Translations under genes and position numbers: made by a program
DNA from: Limisphaerales bacterium
GTDB lineage: Bacteria; Verrucomicrobiota; Verrucomicrobiia; Limisphaerales; UBA8199
Reading direction: 5' to 3'
NCBI GenBank assembly: GCA_025356925.1
Contig: JANXQE010000795.1
Location: forward strand, 1-8,105
DNA: 8,105 bases
Part shown: one piece after another, positions 1-7,430 of the stretch
Layout of the letters: every line of letters starts with the position of its first letter
How positions within the stretch are numbered: position 1 is the stretch's first letter
The notes under the pieces: generated by a model
Database searches by the model: none
The model's input: only the letters and a program-made list of their open reading frames with translations
Told to the model about the DNA's origin: nothing

Positions 1-1888
1 GGCGTTTGCCCGCCGGGAGGTTCACCGGAATATCGAGGTTATATTCGTTGTCCACGCTGTAGCCACCATCGAGGTTTGGAAGATTGGTGCGGAATAATTC
101 AGAACCGTCGGCGCGGACGACCATGACCGCGCCATCGGCGACGGAGTTAAGGCGCATTACCAGCCGCGCATTGTTCGTGAGCCATGCACTCAAGCGAAAC
201 GGTGTTTTAAGGTCCGAGTGCCAAGCGCCGTGGACGAAGCTGTTGAGTGCGCTGGCCGAGTAGCCGGCCGCCGCGGCATTGGGAATCGCGAGCTGACCCG
301 GCGGCATGCCGCCCCATGAGCCGTTCGGGGTCAAAAACGCCGCGAACGGTTCGGCCCCCGGGGTGATGTTGCCGACAGTCGGTGGCGGAGGGCCCGAGGT
401 CTTGAAGCCAATGTTTGTCCAACCGCCGTTGCCCCATCCCGTGCGGTTTAAGATCGTTCCCAAAGCGGAGTAGACGGAGTAGTCGTTTTCGGAGTGAATG
501 GTTTCCCACCACCAGGACATCGCCGTACCAACCGATCCGCCGAGAGCGCCTCCCCAGAGTCCCTGCCGAAAGCCGCGCAAGTAAAGGTCGTTGGTTCGGT
601 TCCAACCCCGCCAGTCAGTGCCAAACTCATCGATCACCACCGGTTTGCGGTAGCGCTGCAGAAAGGATTGCGCCACGGCTGCCAACCGCGAGGCGGGAGA
701 AGCTTCGCCATAGGAATGGTAGGCCGCGAAGTCCAGTTGCGGAAGGCTCCATATCTCCGGACGATCGCTGCTCCCGGTAAGACTCGTGGTCACGAGATGC
801 CCGAAGGGGTCGTTCGTGTGCAGCCAGCCGCCCATGACGGCGTGCCAGGCTGCCACGTCCGCGGGATTCAGGTAAGCATATTCGTTGTCGATCTCGTTGA
901 GGAGTTGCCAGCCGAGCAGGTTCGGGCTGTACGCATAACGCGCGACGAGATAGCGCAACCGTTTCTCGTAAGTCGTTTTGGCGATCGCGTTGGTGAAGAA
1001 AGCATTTTGGTTAGCGCAAGGCCCGCCGTTGGTCACATTATACGGATTGGTCGGCCAGAAATTATTACCGCCCCAATAATCCGGAGTGACCTCGAACATC
1101 CCGTGAAAATCGAGGCAGAGCAGCAGATAAATCCCGCGCTGCTCGGCAAGCTGCAAGACGTAGTCCAGTTGCCACGCTCGGTCGAGGCGGTACCAGGTGA
1201 GTGAGTTGGGATCCGTTTCGATGCCGAGCCACCAGGGGCACATCCACACGCGGGCGTAATTTTCGCCGGCCGCTTCGATCGCCGCGAACCAGGTATCGTA
1301 GTCGTAAGTGCCCGTCCCACCCGGCCAGGCTATATTCTCGCCGCGCGGCCGCAGCGGCCGGCCATCACTGGTTTCGAAATATTTGCCGCTGGATGCGGCT
1401 CGGACATAGCCAAACCGTGCGAGCGGCGCCAGCGGAGCGACGGTAAAATTGGTGGTGGCAACGGTTCCGGAAGCATGACCGTTGGTTTGAATCGCAATCG
1501 AAACCGAATATGAACCGGACTCGGGTGGCATAAACCGGACACGCCAATCGGCCGACCCGCTCGTGTTCAAGGCCTCGTTTCCGGCCGAAATTCCACGCTG
1601 GTAACCCTGGTACCAGAATCCCGGGACAGTCAACGTCCTTCCCGACGGCAAGGTGAACGCCGCGTCGATACGGATGACATCGGGGTCGAATGGATTAGTG
1701 GCGGTGGGGATATTATTGACGCGAAACTCAATGCGCTGCCAAAGTTGGGCTGAACTCAACGGTTCGATCCAGGGTAAGGTCTGGGCAGTCGCCCAACGGG
1801 CGAGAAAGCAAGCCAGCAGCACCACGCGGCACAATCTCCCGCAGGGGTTTTTCTTCCCAACTAACGGGCTCTTGAGGGGGTTTGGCAA
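1..1888 (-). CDS. Secreted clan GH-A (GH5-like) glycoside hydrolase with N-terminal DUF5060 domain, 3' end outside window
   Basis: This is a probable exported retaining glycoside hydrolase acting on a beta-linked glycan; the exact substrate cannot be read. At least 629 residues are visible. The start is taken as TTG at 1888-1886, because GGAG lies 6 bases upstream and it yields a signal peptide (hydrophobic VVLLACFLA, cleavage after ATA near residue 35). The frame stays open upstream to a stop at 2014-2012, so nearby GTG or TTG starts are possible. Residues 50-151 resemble the Ig-like DUF5060 domain (WQRIEF, NPFDPDV, WRVRFMP). Residues 158-495 form a TIM barrel with GH-A landmarks: R213 in RVW, H262 in DFHG, N331-E332 in LLNEIDNE (acid/base), H391 and Y393 in YHSY, E421 in VVIDEFG (nucleophile), and W459-461. 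A proline linker near 500 leads to a beta-rich domain that may bind carbohydrate and continues past the edge. The fold and catalytic class are confident; the GH5 assignment is not. Confidence 0.86.
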   Translation of the reverse strand, partial: MPNPLKSPLVGKKNPCGRLCRVVLLACFLARWATAQTLPWIEPLSSAQLWQRIEFRVNNIPTATNPFDPDVIRIDAAFTLPSGRTLTVPGFWYQGYQRGISAGNEALNTSGSADWRVRFMPPESGSYSVSIAIQTNGHASGTVATTNFTVAPLAPLARFGYVRAASSGKYFETSDGRPLRPRGENIAWPGGTGTYDYDTWFAAIEAAGENYARVWMCPWWLGIETDPNSLTWYRLDRAWQLDYVLQLAEQRGIYLLLCLDFHGMFEVTPDYWGGNNFWPTNPYNVTNGGPCANQNAFFTNAIAKTTYEKRLRYLVARYAYSPNLLGWQLLNEIDNEYAYLNPADVAAWHAVMGGWLHTNDPFGHLVTTSLTGSSDRPEIWSLPQLDFAAYHSYGEASPASRLAAVAQSFLQRYRKPVVIDEFGTDWRGWNRTNDLYLRGFRQGLWGGALGGSVGTAMSWWWETIHSENDYSVYSALGTILNRTGWGNGGWTNIGFKTSGPPPPTVGNITPGAEPFAAFLTPNGSWGGMPPGQLAIPNAAAAGYSASALNSFVHGAWHSDLKTPFRLSAWLTNNARLVMRLNSVADGAVMVVRADGSELFRTNLPNLDGGYSVDNEYNLDIPVNLPAGKR

Positions 1889-1894
1889 TGCTAT

Positions 1895-1898
1895 CTCC
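1895..1898 (-). promoter_or_regulatory. Ribosome binding site selecting a TTG start
   Basis: GGAG on the minus strand is separated by 6 bases (ATAGCA) from the TTG at 1888-1886. No in-frame ATG lies upstream of the DUF5060 domain: the first in-frame ATG, at 1531-1529, would remove the signal peptide and most of that domain. The site therefore supports a non-ATG start for the glycosidase. Confidence 0.5.
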
Positions 1899-2042
1899 AC
1901 GTGCGTTCTGGTTAGCCGCGGGTTGGTGTCAACTCGCCAGGCACAGTTTGGCAGCAATGACGGCGGTACACCAGGAAATTGGCATGGTCTACGGTCCAGA
2001 TCCTGGCGCACTCATTCCACTCGCTCAGCCCGCTGCCAGCAG

Positions 2043-2069
2043 ACCGACCGAGACATTAATCAGGTCGGT
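2043..2069 (+). other. Weak hairpin upstream of the intrinsic terminator
   Basis: Seven-base arms ACCGACC (2043-2049) and GGTCGGT (2063-2069) enclose a 13-base A/T-richer loop. It ends 19 bases before the terminator stem begins. It could be part of a leader or small RNA, but a 7-base stem with a large loop can arise by chance and no known RNA family is recognisable. Confidence 0.3.
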
Positions 2070-2088
2070 AACCTCGGGTTTGGTGAGG

Positions 2089-2127
2089 ATCGGCACTGGA
2101 GGGGGCTCCAGTGCCGATTGTTTTCTT
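2089..2127 (+). terminator. Rho-independent terminator, plus strand
   Basis: There is a perfect 13-base stem, ATCGGCACTGGAG (2089-2101) with CTCCAGTGCCGAT (2106-2118), around a GGGG loop. A T-rich tail (TGTTTTCTT, 2119-2127) follows on the plus strand. The opposite direction lacks a T run, so termination should be one-way, rightward. No convincing gene ends just upstream, since the gene to the left is transcribed leftward. The next start codon at 2151 is only 23 bases on. It may therefore end a small RNA, protect or attenuate the downstream gene, or be left from a lost gene. Confidence 0.8.
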
Positions 2128-2150
2128 CGATGTGTCTTGCTTGACCGTGA

Positions 2151-3338
2151 ATGGTGATCCTGTTTGCCTCAGGCGCAGATATGCGAGTCATCAGTGCCAC
2201 CCTCCTTGCTGCCGTGACACCGGGGGTGGATGCGGCGCATCCAAACGGTTCCTCGTTGTGGCACAGTTTCTGGAGCGGCTTCAATGATGTCATCGCGTTC
2301 ACGGCGAACGTCTGGCAAAACGTTGATGGCCTGGTGTTCGCCGCAGTCGCGGTCTATCTCCTCATCCGGTTGGCCAAGTCCGTCCTGGGCCACGACGAAA
2401 GCACCATCAAGACTTCCACGAGCTTCGATTACCTCGGGGCCTTCCCACGCGAGTCCGACCACAAAGTGTTTTTGCTGGAAGATGTCTGGAAACTGCCGTT
2501 CCACGAGAGAACTGTGCGGGCATGCTTCAGACAGGCCACCGAGGAACAGCCGTTCCTTTGCATTCCTAACCGAGCCGTCTGGCTGGCCTTGCACGATTTC
2601 TATTCGGGGATGCGGAACGACTCGGTGCCCCGCGCCTCGGATCTCAGGCGCGATCATACCCTGCATCGGGTCAGCCATATCCTGGGCATCACGTTCGGCA
2701 ATTACGAGATTCAGCAGGCCCGCATTGAGGACCTGGCGGCGCCCAAACTGATCGACATCCTCAGAGACCCGGTCAAAGAGTTCCAGAAGGCAGCGCTATC
2801 CAGCCGGGATCTGGAAACCGCTCGGCAGTTGGCGTCGATCGAGCTCGCTTCTTTGGTCTGCTGGAAGGCCCCGCACCTGCTGGCCGACGCTTTGATGGAA
2901 CCCGAATTAAGCAAGGAAGCCCTCCTCCGAGCTCCGGGCGCCTCGGCAATCGAGAAGAAGATCAACCTGGAGAGGTTTCTTCAGGAGCAACACAAACAAG
3001 AGTTCGATCGGCTGCTCAGGCAGGGCAGGAATCTTGGAAAACTGTTGTTGCTCAAGCGACAAGCGTCCTGTCTCTGGCTCAACTCCCTCGCGGAGCGGAA
3101 GGTGGCTCAGGATGAGTGTATCCCGTGCCTCTCCGACGAGGAACACGCTGCGATTGCCCGACAGTTGCTCGGGCGGGAGGGGTTCCAACCTTGGACCCAC
3201 CATCTGGTCGAGACCATCAGCACTCTGCCTTACATCAAAAGGCGCTTTCCTTACCAGGAATACATTCAAAAGGTCGGGCGGTTGGAAGCCGACGGCTGGC
3301 TGGTGCGCGTCTACGTTAATCACGAGTCTTGCGAGTGA
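2151..3338 (+). CDS. Uncharacterised 395-residue protein with a single membrane anchor
   Basis: I do not recognise a family. An in-frame TGA at 2148-2150 directly precedes the ATG, so 2151 is the earliest possible start; ATG at 2181 (residue 11) is an alternative and gives a weak signal-like N-terminus. Neither has a clear Shine-Dalgarno sequence. One strong membrane segment spans about residues 58-75 (LVFAAVAVYLLI), followed by basic residues (IRLAK), which predicts the large C-terminal part in the cytoplasm by the positive-inside rule. Residues 85-395 look soluble, largely helical and rich in charge (for example 265-320). Two cysteines sit as CIPC at 323-326, with no heme-type histidine after them. 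Codon use and the long uninterrupted frame argue for a real gene. It lies 51 bases before the cytochrome gene with no terminator between, so co-transcription is plausible. No function is assigned. Confidence 0.8.
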   Translation: MVILFASGADMRVISATLLAAVTPGVDAAHPNGSSLWHSFWSGFNDVIAFTANVWQNVDGLVFAAVAVYLLIRLAKSVLGHDESTIKTSTSFDYLGAFPRESDHKVFLLEDVWKLPFHERTVRACFRQATEEQPFLCIPNRAVWLALHDFYSGMRNDSVPRASDLRRDHTLHRVSHILGITFGNYEIQQARIEDLAAPKLIDILRDPVKEFQKAALSSRDLETARQLASIELASLVCWKAPHLLADALMEPELSKEALLRAPGASAIEKKINLERFLQEQHKQEFDRLLRQGRNLGKLLLLKRQASCLWLNSLAERKVAQDECIPCLSDEEHAAIARQLLGREGFQPWTHHLVETISTLPYIKRRFPYQEYIQKVGRLEADGWLVRVYVNHESCE

Positions 3339-3389
3339 GGCACATTTTTCCCTCTTTCCTCTCACGCCAATTTCAACGATGTTCGGTCC

Positions 3390-6338
3390 ATGGCTACCTG
3401 GATAGGAGCGCAGCCTTCAGGCTGCAGAGGCGCGGGAAAGGCAAAGAGCGCAAGACTGTTATGGCATTGGCCGAGGCTCAGAGGCTTCTGCAGCTTGGCT
3501 CTGTTTGTTCCCTGCATCGCTTTTTCTGCGGACACTAACGCGCTGCCAACCGAGGCGTTGCCAGCCTCGTCATCGGGCCCTAAAAACCGGCTGGCTTCGT
3601 TCCAGCTAACGCGAGGATTCCGCATTGAACTAGCCGTTTCGGAGCCGATGGTGACGGCGCCCGTCGCGATGGCTTTTGATGAGAACGGCCGGTTGTTTGT
3701 GGTTGAGATGCGCGGCTCGAACAGCCGGGGCGGCAAGCTGGGCCGAGTGCGCCTCCTGGAGAATCCAAATGACGAAGGGGTTTTCCAGACCAGCACCATC
3801 TACGCCGAAGGCCTCGATTGGCCCTCGGCAATCGCATGTTACGCCGGAGGGATCTTCGTCGCGGACGCGCCGGACATCATTTACTTCAAAGATACCAAGG
3901 GCGACGGGATCGCGGACGCACGGCAGGTCGTTATGAGCGGCTTCGGCGGGACGAATGCTCTGGATTCAAATTTGCTCCCGAACAACTTCAACTGGGGCCC
4001 GGATAACCGCATTCACGGTGCGAGTGCCGGGATCGGCGGTGATATTTCGGTGAAGGGCGACGCCACTCGCCTGGTCTCCATCGAGCGGAGTGACTTTTCA
4101 TTCGATCCACGGACGTTGGAAGTCCGTGCCGAAGCCGGGCCGGCACAATCGGGGCTGACCTTTGACAGCCGAGGCCGGAAGTTGGTGAGCGATTTCGTTC
4201 GCCCATTGATGACGCCGATGTATGACCTGCATTACACGCTGCGCAACCCATTCTACCCGCGGCCGCCCGCACTCGCTGTCGCCGCCGACCCCGCCGCGCC
4301 CATCTATCGGTTCGTCGCGCTGCCGCCGCGCGACACAACCGGACGCCAGGCCACGAACGTGATCGCTGCAAGCTCGATGATCAGCGCTCGCGGTTGTGTG
4401 GTTTACCGCGGGCGTGCGTTCCCGACGAACTATTTTGACAATGTGTTCATCGCCGATCCGGATGCTCATATCATCCACCGCCTGGTGCTCAGCGAGAACG
4501 GCTGGTCGGTCATGGCGCAACGGGCCGCCGACGAACCAAAGACCGAGTTTTTGATCTCAACCGACCCTTCGTTTCGACCGGTTCAATTAATCAACGGCCC
4601 CGACGGAGCTCTCTACGTCGCGGATACGCAGGATGGGAACGAGCGAGGCCGCATCTATCGCGTGCTGCCGGAGAAACTCAAACGCTCCAAGTTGCCTCAG
4701 CTCGCCAAGGTCAAGACCTACGACCTGGTGAGCACTTTGGCCCAGGGCGACGGCTGGCACCGGGACACGGCAGCTCGCCTCCTCTTTGAGAGGAAGGACC
4801 CGGCGGCGCCGGCTTTGCTGCGCGGGACACTCACTCGATCGCGGCTGACGCAGGGGCGGATCCTGGCCCTTTATGGGTTGGTGGGCGCGTCCGCGTTGAC
4901 CGAAGAAGACGTCCTCAACGCGTTGCGCGATCCGGATGGCCGGCTTCGCGAACATGGTGTGTTAGCCTGTGAAACCCTGTTCAAGAATGGTGACGCTTCC
5001 GAAGCGATCCTGGGTCAGCTCAGGGCCTTGGTGATGGACCCATCGCCGCGGGTCCGATATCAACTCAGCTTTACACTGGGCGAACTCCAGCGGCCCGACA
5101 AGACAGTTGCCCTTGGCCAAATCCTCGGTCGTGACCTGAACGACCCTTGGACAAAGAATGCAGTGCTGAGCTCGGCCCTCAACGGAGCTGGGAATCTGTT
5201 CACGCTGCTGGCGGGCGACGCACGGTTTCGGAATGACCAGGCGGGTTCTGAATGCTTAAGGCAGTTGACGACGATGATCGGCGTCAGTGGCCACCAGGAT
5301 GAGGTCACGCAAGCCGCGAATTCCATCGCGAGCGGTGGGTTGACCGCGGCTCAAAGCTACGCGCTGCTTGCCAATTTGGGCGAGGGGCTGTGGCGGACCC
5401 GAAGTTCGTTGGCACTGGCAGATAACCGAGGGGTACTTCAACCATTCTACTCCGGCGCGTTGGTCCTCGCGACCGATACCACCCAGTCCGAAGCGGCACG
5501 GATCGCAGCGACGCGGCTGCTTGGCGTAGGCACTTTGGGAGTAGACTCGGTGGGCGACTGGCTCTTACTGGTCTGCACTCCGCCCACTACCCCAGCGCTC
5601 CAGTCCGCCGCGGTCGAGACCTTGAGCCGGTATGATAATCCGCAAGTCGTGAACGCGCTCCTGGAGATGTGGCCGGTTTTGGCCCCGGTCGCTCGGGCTC
5701 AGGCCATCAGCGCCTTATCCTCCCGCGACAGCCAGGTGGCGAGGGTTCTCGACGCCCTGCAGAACGGCAAAATCGCCGCTTCAGACCTGTCTTCCGCCCA
5801 GCGCAACTTCCTCCGGACGCATCCTGCCCTCGCGATTAGTTCGCGCGCGCTTCAGGTGCTCGGTCCGGTGCCGGTGACTCGCCCTGATGTCATGGAGCGG
5901 TTCAAACCGGCCTTGAGTTTGGCGGGTGCGTCCGATCGAGGGCGCCTGATATTTCGACTGCGCTGCGCCGGCTGCCACCTCCCGTCGCTTTCGAATCAGG
6001 GCAACAGCCTGGGGCCCGAGTTGCTGCGGGCCAAGACTTACAGCAAGGACCGGCTCCTGGCTGACATACTCGAGCCGAACCTCACGGTCCGTCCGGACTA
6101 TACCACCCAGGTGCTCGAGTCAAAGGAAGCCCAAAGCCTGGTCGGTGTTGTCACCGACGAGAACACCTGGACGGTAACCCTGAAGCAAATCGACGGCGAC
6201 ACGTTAATCTGGCCTCAGTCGAACATCCGATCCCTCCGACCGCAGACCTGGTCCTTCATGCCCGATGGCCTGGAGCAAGGCATGTCACCGCAGGATATGG
6301 CGGACCTGATAGAGTATGTGTTGAACGGCACGAGGTGA
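3390..6338 (+). CDS. PVC-type propeller/HEAT/heme-binding CxxCH protein (TIGR02604 and TIGR02603-like)
   Basis: This is an exported multidomain protein of the family often labelled putative membrane-bound dehydrogenase with a Pirellula/Verrucomicrobium heme-binding domain. It is probably a periplasmic or surface redox protein whose substrate is unknown. The N-terminus carries basic residues and a signal core (SLALFVPCIAFSA, cleavage near residue 47). Residues 70-426 form the beta-propeller: FRIELAVSEP, a DTKGDGIAD calcium-type loop at 168-176, and the closing INGPDGALYVADT blade at 401-413. Residues 446-830 are helical, HEAT-like repeats. The C-terminal cytochrome c domain has C859-x-x-C862-H863 (CAGCH), the family's LLADILEPNLTVRPDY stretch, and M957 in SFMPDGLE as likely distal heme ligand. 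The start is uncertain: ATG 3390 lacks a Shine-Dalgarno and a palindrome falls inside the first codons. Family assignment is secure; biochemical role is not. Confidence 0.93.
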   Translation: MATWIGAQPSGCRGAGKAKSARLLWHWPRLRGFCSLALFVPCIAFSADTNALPTEALPASSSGPKNRLASFQLTRGFRIELAVSEPMVTAPVAMAFDENGRLFVVEMRGSNSRGGKLGRVRLLENPNDEGVFQTSTIYAEGLDWPSAIACYAGGIFVADAPDIIYFKDTKGDGIADARQVVMSGFGGTNALDSNLLPNNFNWGPDNRIHGASAGIGGDISVKGDATRLVSIERSDFSFDPRTLEVRAEAGPAQSGLTFDSRGRKLVSDFVRPLMTPMYDLHYTLRNPFYPRPPALAVAADPAAPIYRFVALPPRDTTGRQATNVIAASSMISARGCVVYRGRAFPTNYFDNVFIADPDAHIIHRLVLSENGWSVMAQRAADEPKTEFLISTDPSFRPVQLINGPDGALYVADTQDGNERGRIYRVLPEKLKRSKLPQLAKVKTYDLVSTLAQGDGWHRDTAARLLFERKDPAAPALLRGTLTRSRLTQGRILALYGLVGASALTEEDVLNALRDPDGRLREHGVLACETLFKNGDASEAILGQLRALVMDPSPRVRYQLSFTLGELQRPDKTVALGQILGRDLNDPWTKNAVLSSALNGAGNLFTLLAGDARFRNDQAGSECLRQLTTMIGVSGHQDEVTQAANSIASGGLTAAQSYALLANLGEGLWRTRSSLALADNRGVLQPFYSGALVLATDTTQSEAARIAATRLLGVGTLGVDSVGDWLLLVCTPPTTPALQSAAVETLSRYDNPQVVNALLEMWPVLAPVARAQAISALSSRDSQVARVLDALQNGKIAASDLSSAQRNFLRTHPALAISSRALQVLGPVPVTRPDVMERFKPALSLAGASDRGRLIFRLRCAGCHLPSLSNQGNSLGPELLRAKTYSKDRLLADILEPNLTVRPDYTTQVLESKEAQSLVGVVTDENTWTVTLKQIDGDTLIWPQSNIRSLRPQTWSFMPDGLEQGMSPQDMADLIEYVLNGTR
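3410..3425. repeat. Short perfect palindrome inside the cytochrome gene's N-terminal coding region
   Basis: GCAGCCT (3410-3416) and AGGCTGC (3419-3425) are perfect inverted arms around TC. From memory this resembles dispersed GC-rich palindromes common in verrucomicrobial and other soil-bacterial genomes, usually between genes. If translation starts at 3390 the palindrome encodes part of the signal peptide's n-region (around residues 7-12). No second copy is present in this window, so its repeat status is inferred. Confidence 0.4.
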
Positions 6339-6353
6339 TCATAACCGCGAAAC

Positions 6354-6381
6354 CCGAAGGCCGAGCTCCGAGGTCCGAAAA
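6354..6381 (+). repeat. Four-unit imperfect heptamer tandem repeat, CCGARNN
   Basis: Four consecutive 7-base units read CCGAAGG, CCGAGCT, CCGAGGT and CCGAAAA, beginning 15 bases after the stop codon of the cytochrome gene. All share CCGA followed by a purine. Function is unknown; it may be a simple-sequence relic or part of a dispersed intergenic element. Confidence 0.5.
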
Positions 6382-6422
6382 AAAGCGGGCTACGGGGCTG
6401 CTATTCCGCACGCGCTCCACTA

Positions 6423-6551
6423 ATCAAAGGCCCGACTGATTACATCCCCCAGGAAGACGCCCGCTTCGACGCGCTGTCCGCCCGACTTAAATCGGGCGAC
6501 AATCACTCAGCCGATGCCTTTCTCAAAAAGGTCTTTTGGCCAGAGCGCCTC
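6423..6551 (+). pseudogene. Possible remnant of a decayed gene (DYIPQEDARFDAL frame)
   Basis: In one plus-strand frame, the codons from 6423 give a protein-like stretch with DYIPQEDARFDAL at 6438-6476 and then SADAFLKKVFWPERL at 6507-6551. From memory, a DYIP..DA.FD.W pattern near the N-terminus is seen in a recurrent family of small uncharacterised proteins in Verrucomicrobia and Bacteroidota. That resemblance is untested. No ATG, GTG or TTG lies in frame upstream within the gap, and the frame runs on rightward antisense into the permease gene, where it has no protein-like content. A 5'-truncated or fused relic fits better than a working gene; chance is also possible. Confidence 0.3.
6479..6498. 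repeat. Palindrome between convergent genes
   Basis: CGCCCGA (6479-6485) and TCGGGCG (6492-6498) are perfect 7-base arms around CTTAAA. It could fold into a stable hairpin on either strand and might help end transcription of both convergent genes, but there is no T run on either side. It resembles dispersed extragenic palindromes of the same lineage (recollection, not a search). Confidence 0.5.
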
Positions 6552-6643
6552 ATGTGTCGGGGGACGATTGGTGAGGTCCTGAGTTGCGGTCATGTAGCGA
6601 GATTACAACCGGAGCAGATGCAACTCCAGCTATCCAGCGCAAC

Positions 6644-7426
6644 TCAATCGCTCGACCTGGGTCCCAAGCCCCAGCGCACGAGGATCCTTTTCTGGATCAA
6701 TCCAAACACAAATCGGTCGAGCAACAAGCCAAACAGGATGGTCAGCACCATGATTCCAATGACTTGCGCGGAGTCGTTTAATTCCCGCCCCATTTGGAGC
6801 AGGAAGCCCAGGCCGATGCTCGATTTGATGAGTTCAGCGGACACGTCCCCATGCCAGGCCAGCGTCCAACCCAGCTTCAACCCAGTCACGATGCTCGGCA
6901 ACGAAGCTGGCAGGATGACGCGCGCCGGCATCGCATAGCCAGGCGTGCCCAGGGTGCGCGCGACTCTCAGGTAAATCAGGGGAATGTGCTGGATCCCGTC
7001 CGAGGCGGCCAGCGCCACTGCCGGAGCCGAACTCATGATGATCACGAAGTAAATTCCACGGTCGCTGAGCCCGAAAATCAGCAACGACACCGGCACCCAG
7101 GCGGCGGTGGGCAGAGTCTGCAATCCCAGGAAGAGCGAGCGCAGACAACTATTCACCACCCGGCTCATCCCCATAACCAGACCCAGGAGCAACCCGAGGC
7201 AAGCCGCGATGGAGAAACCGATACCCATTCTTTGGAACGTGGCTTTGAGGCTGGGCCACAGATAATTATCGACCGTCAATTCCCAAAGCCGCTGAGCGAC
7301 CTGCGAAGGAGAAGGAAACACGAAGTCTGGAATGATCTGGGCCGAGAAGAGGGCTTGCCAGGCCGCCAGGATGACGATGTAAAACCCCAGCACGTAGTAT
7401 TTGATCCGATGTTGTGGGACTCTCAT
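6644..7426 (-). CDS. ABC importer permease, SsuC/TauC-type
   Basis: This is the inner-membrane permease of an importer in the nitrate/sulfonate/taurine group (BPD_transp_1 fold). The 260 residues match the family's usual length. Hydrophobic segments lie at about 10-28, 68-88, 95-120, 124-143, 170-195 and 222-245. The conserved cytoplasmic EAA-type loop that docks on the ATPase is visible at about 156-180 (ARTLGTPGYAMPARVILPAS), followed by WTLAWHGDVSAELI at 187-200, a family hallmark. The start is ATG 7426-7424, 4 bases after the ATPase stop, with GGAGG 9 bases upstream. An in-frame ATG at 7465 would add 13 non-homologous residues overlapping the ATPase gene and is less likely. Substrate cannot be told from the permease: sulfonates, nitrate, bicarbonate, pyrimidine precursors and others use this family. 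Confidence 0.93.
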   Translation of the reverse strand: MRVPQHRIKYYVLGFYIVILAAWQALFSAQIIPDFVFPSPSQVAQRLWELTVDNYLWPSLKATFQRMGIGFSIAACLGLLLGLVMGMSRVVNSCLRSLFLGLQTLPTAAWVPVSLLIFGLSDRGIYFVIIMSSAPAVALAASDGIQHIPLIYLRVARTLGTPGYAMPARVILPASLPSIVTGLKLGWTLAWHGDVSAELIKSSIGLGFLLQMGRELNDSAQVIGIMVLTILFGLLLDRFVFGLIQKRILVRWGLGPRSSD

Positions 7427-7430
7427 TCCC

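Larger units (their letters stand above)
6339..6643. other. Convergent intergenic region, no intact gene
   Basis: This 305-base stretch separates the ends of the rightward cytochrome gene and the leftward permease gene. It holds a heptamer repeat (6354-6381), a stretch that translates like real protein but has no start (6423-6551) and a palindrome (6479-6498). No clear intrinsic terminator with a T tail is visible for either convergent gene, and I see nothing recognisable in 6552-6643. Confidence 0.7.

Noticed and set aside
494..1204. 236-codon plus-strand open frame opposite the glycosidase
   Set aside because: It is antisense to a well-supported GH-A barrel with all catalytic motifs; the plus-strand product has no domain features.
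1927..1932. TTGACA on the minus strand upstream of the glycosidase, a perfect -35 match
   Set aside because: No acceptable -10 element occurs 16-18 bases downstream; the best hexamer matches only half of TATAAT, and transcription would start at the ribosome binding site.
1888..2157. Plus-strand open frame from ATG 1888 with GAGGGGG 7 bases upstream
   Set aside because: The frame reads straight through the terminator stem, overlaps the start of the glycosidase and gives a low-complexity product unlike any family; more likely chance, although the Shine-Dalgarno-like run is noted.
3339..3389. Possible terminator between the 2151 and 3390 genes (T-rich run near 3344-3360)
   Set aside because: The T run is present but no stable stem precedes it; the GTGAGG and CCTCTCAC pieces do not pair cleanly.
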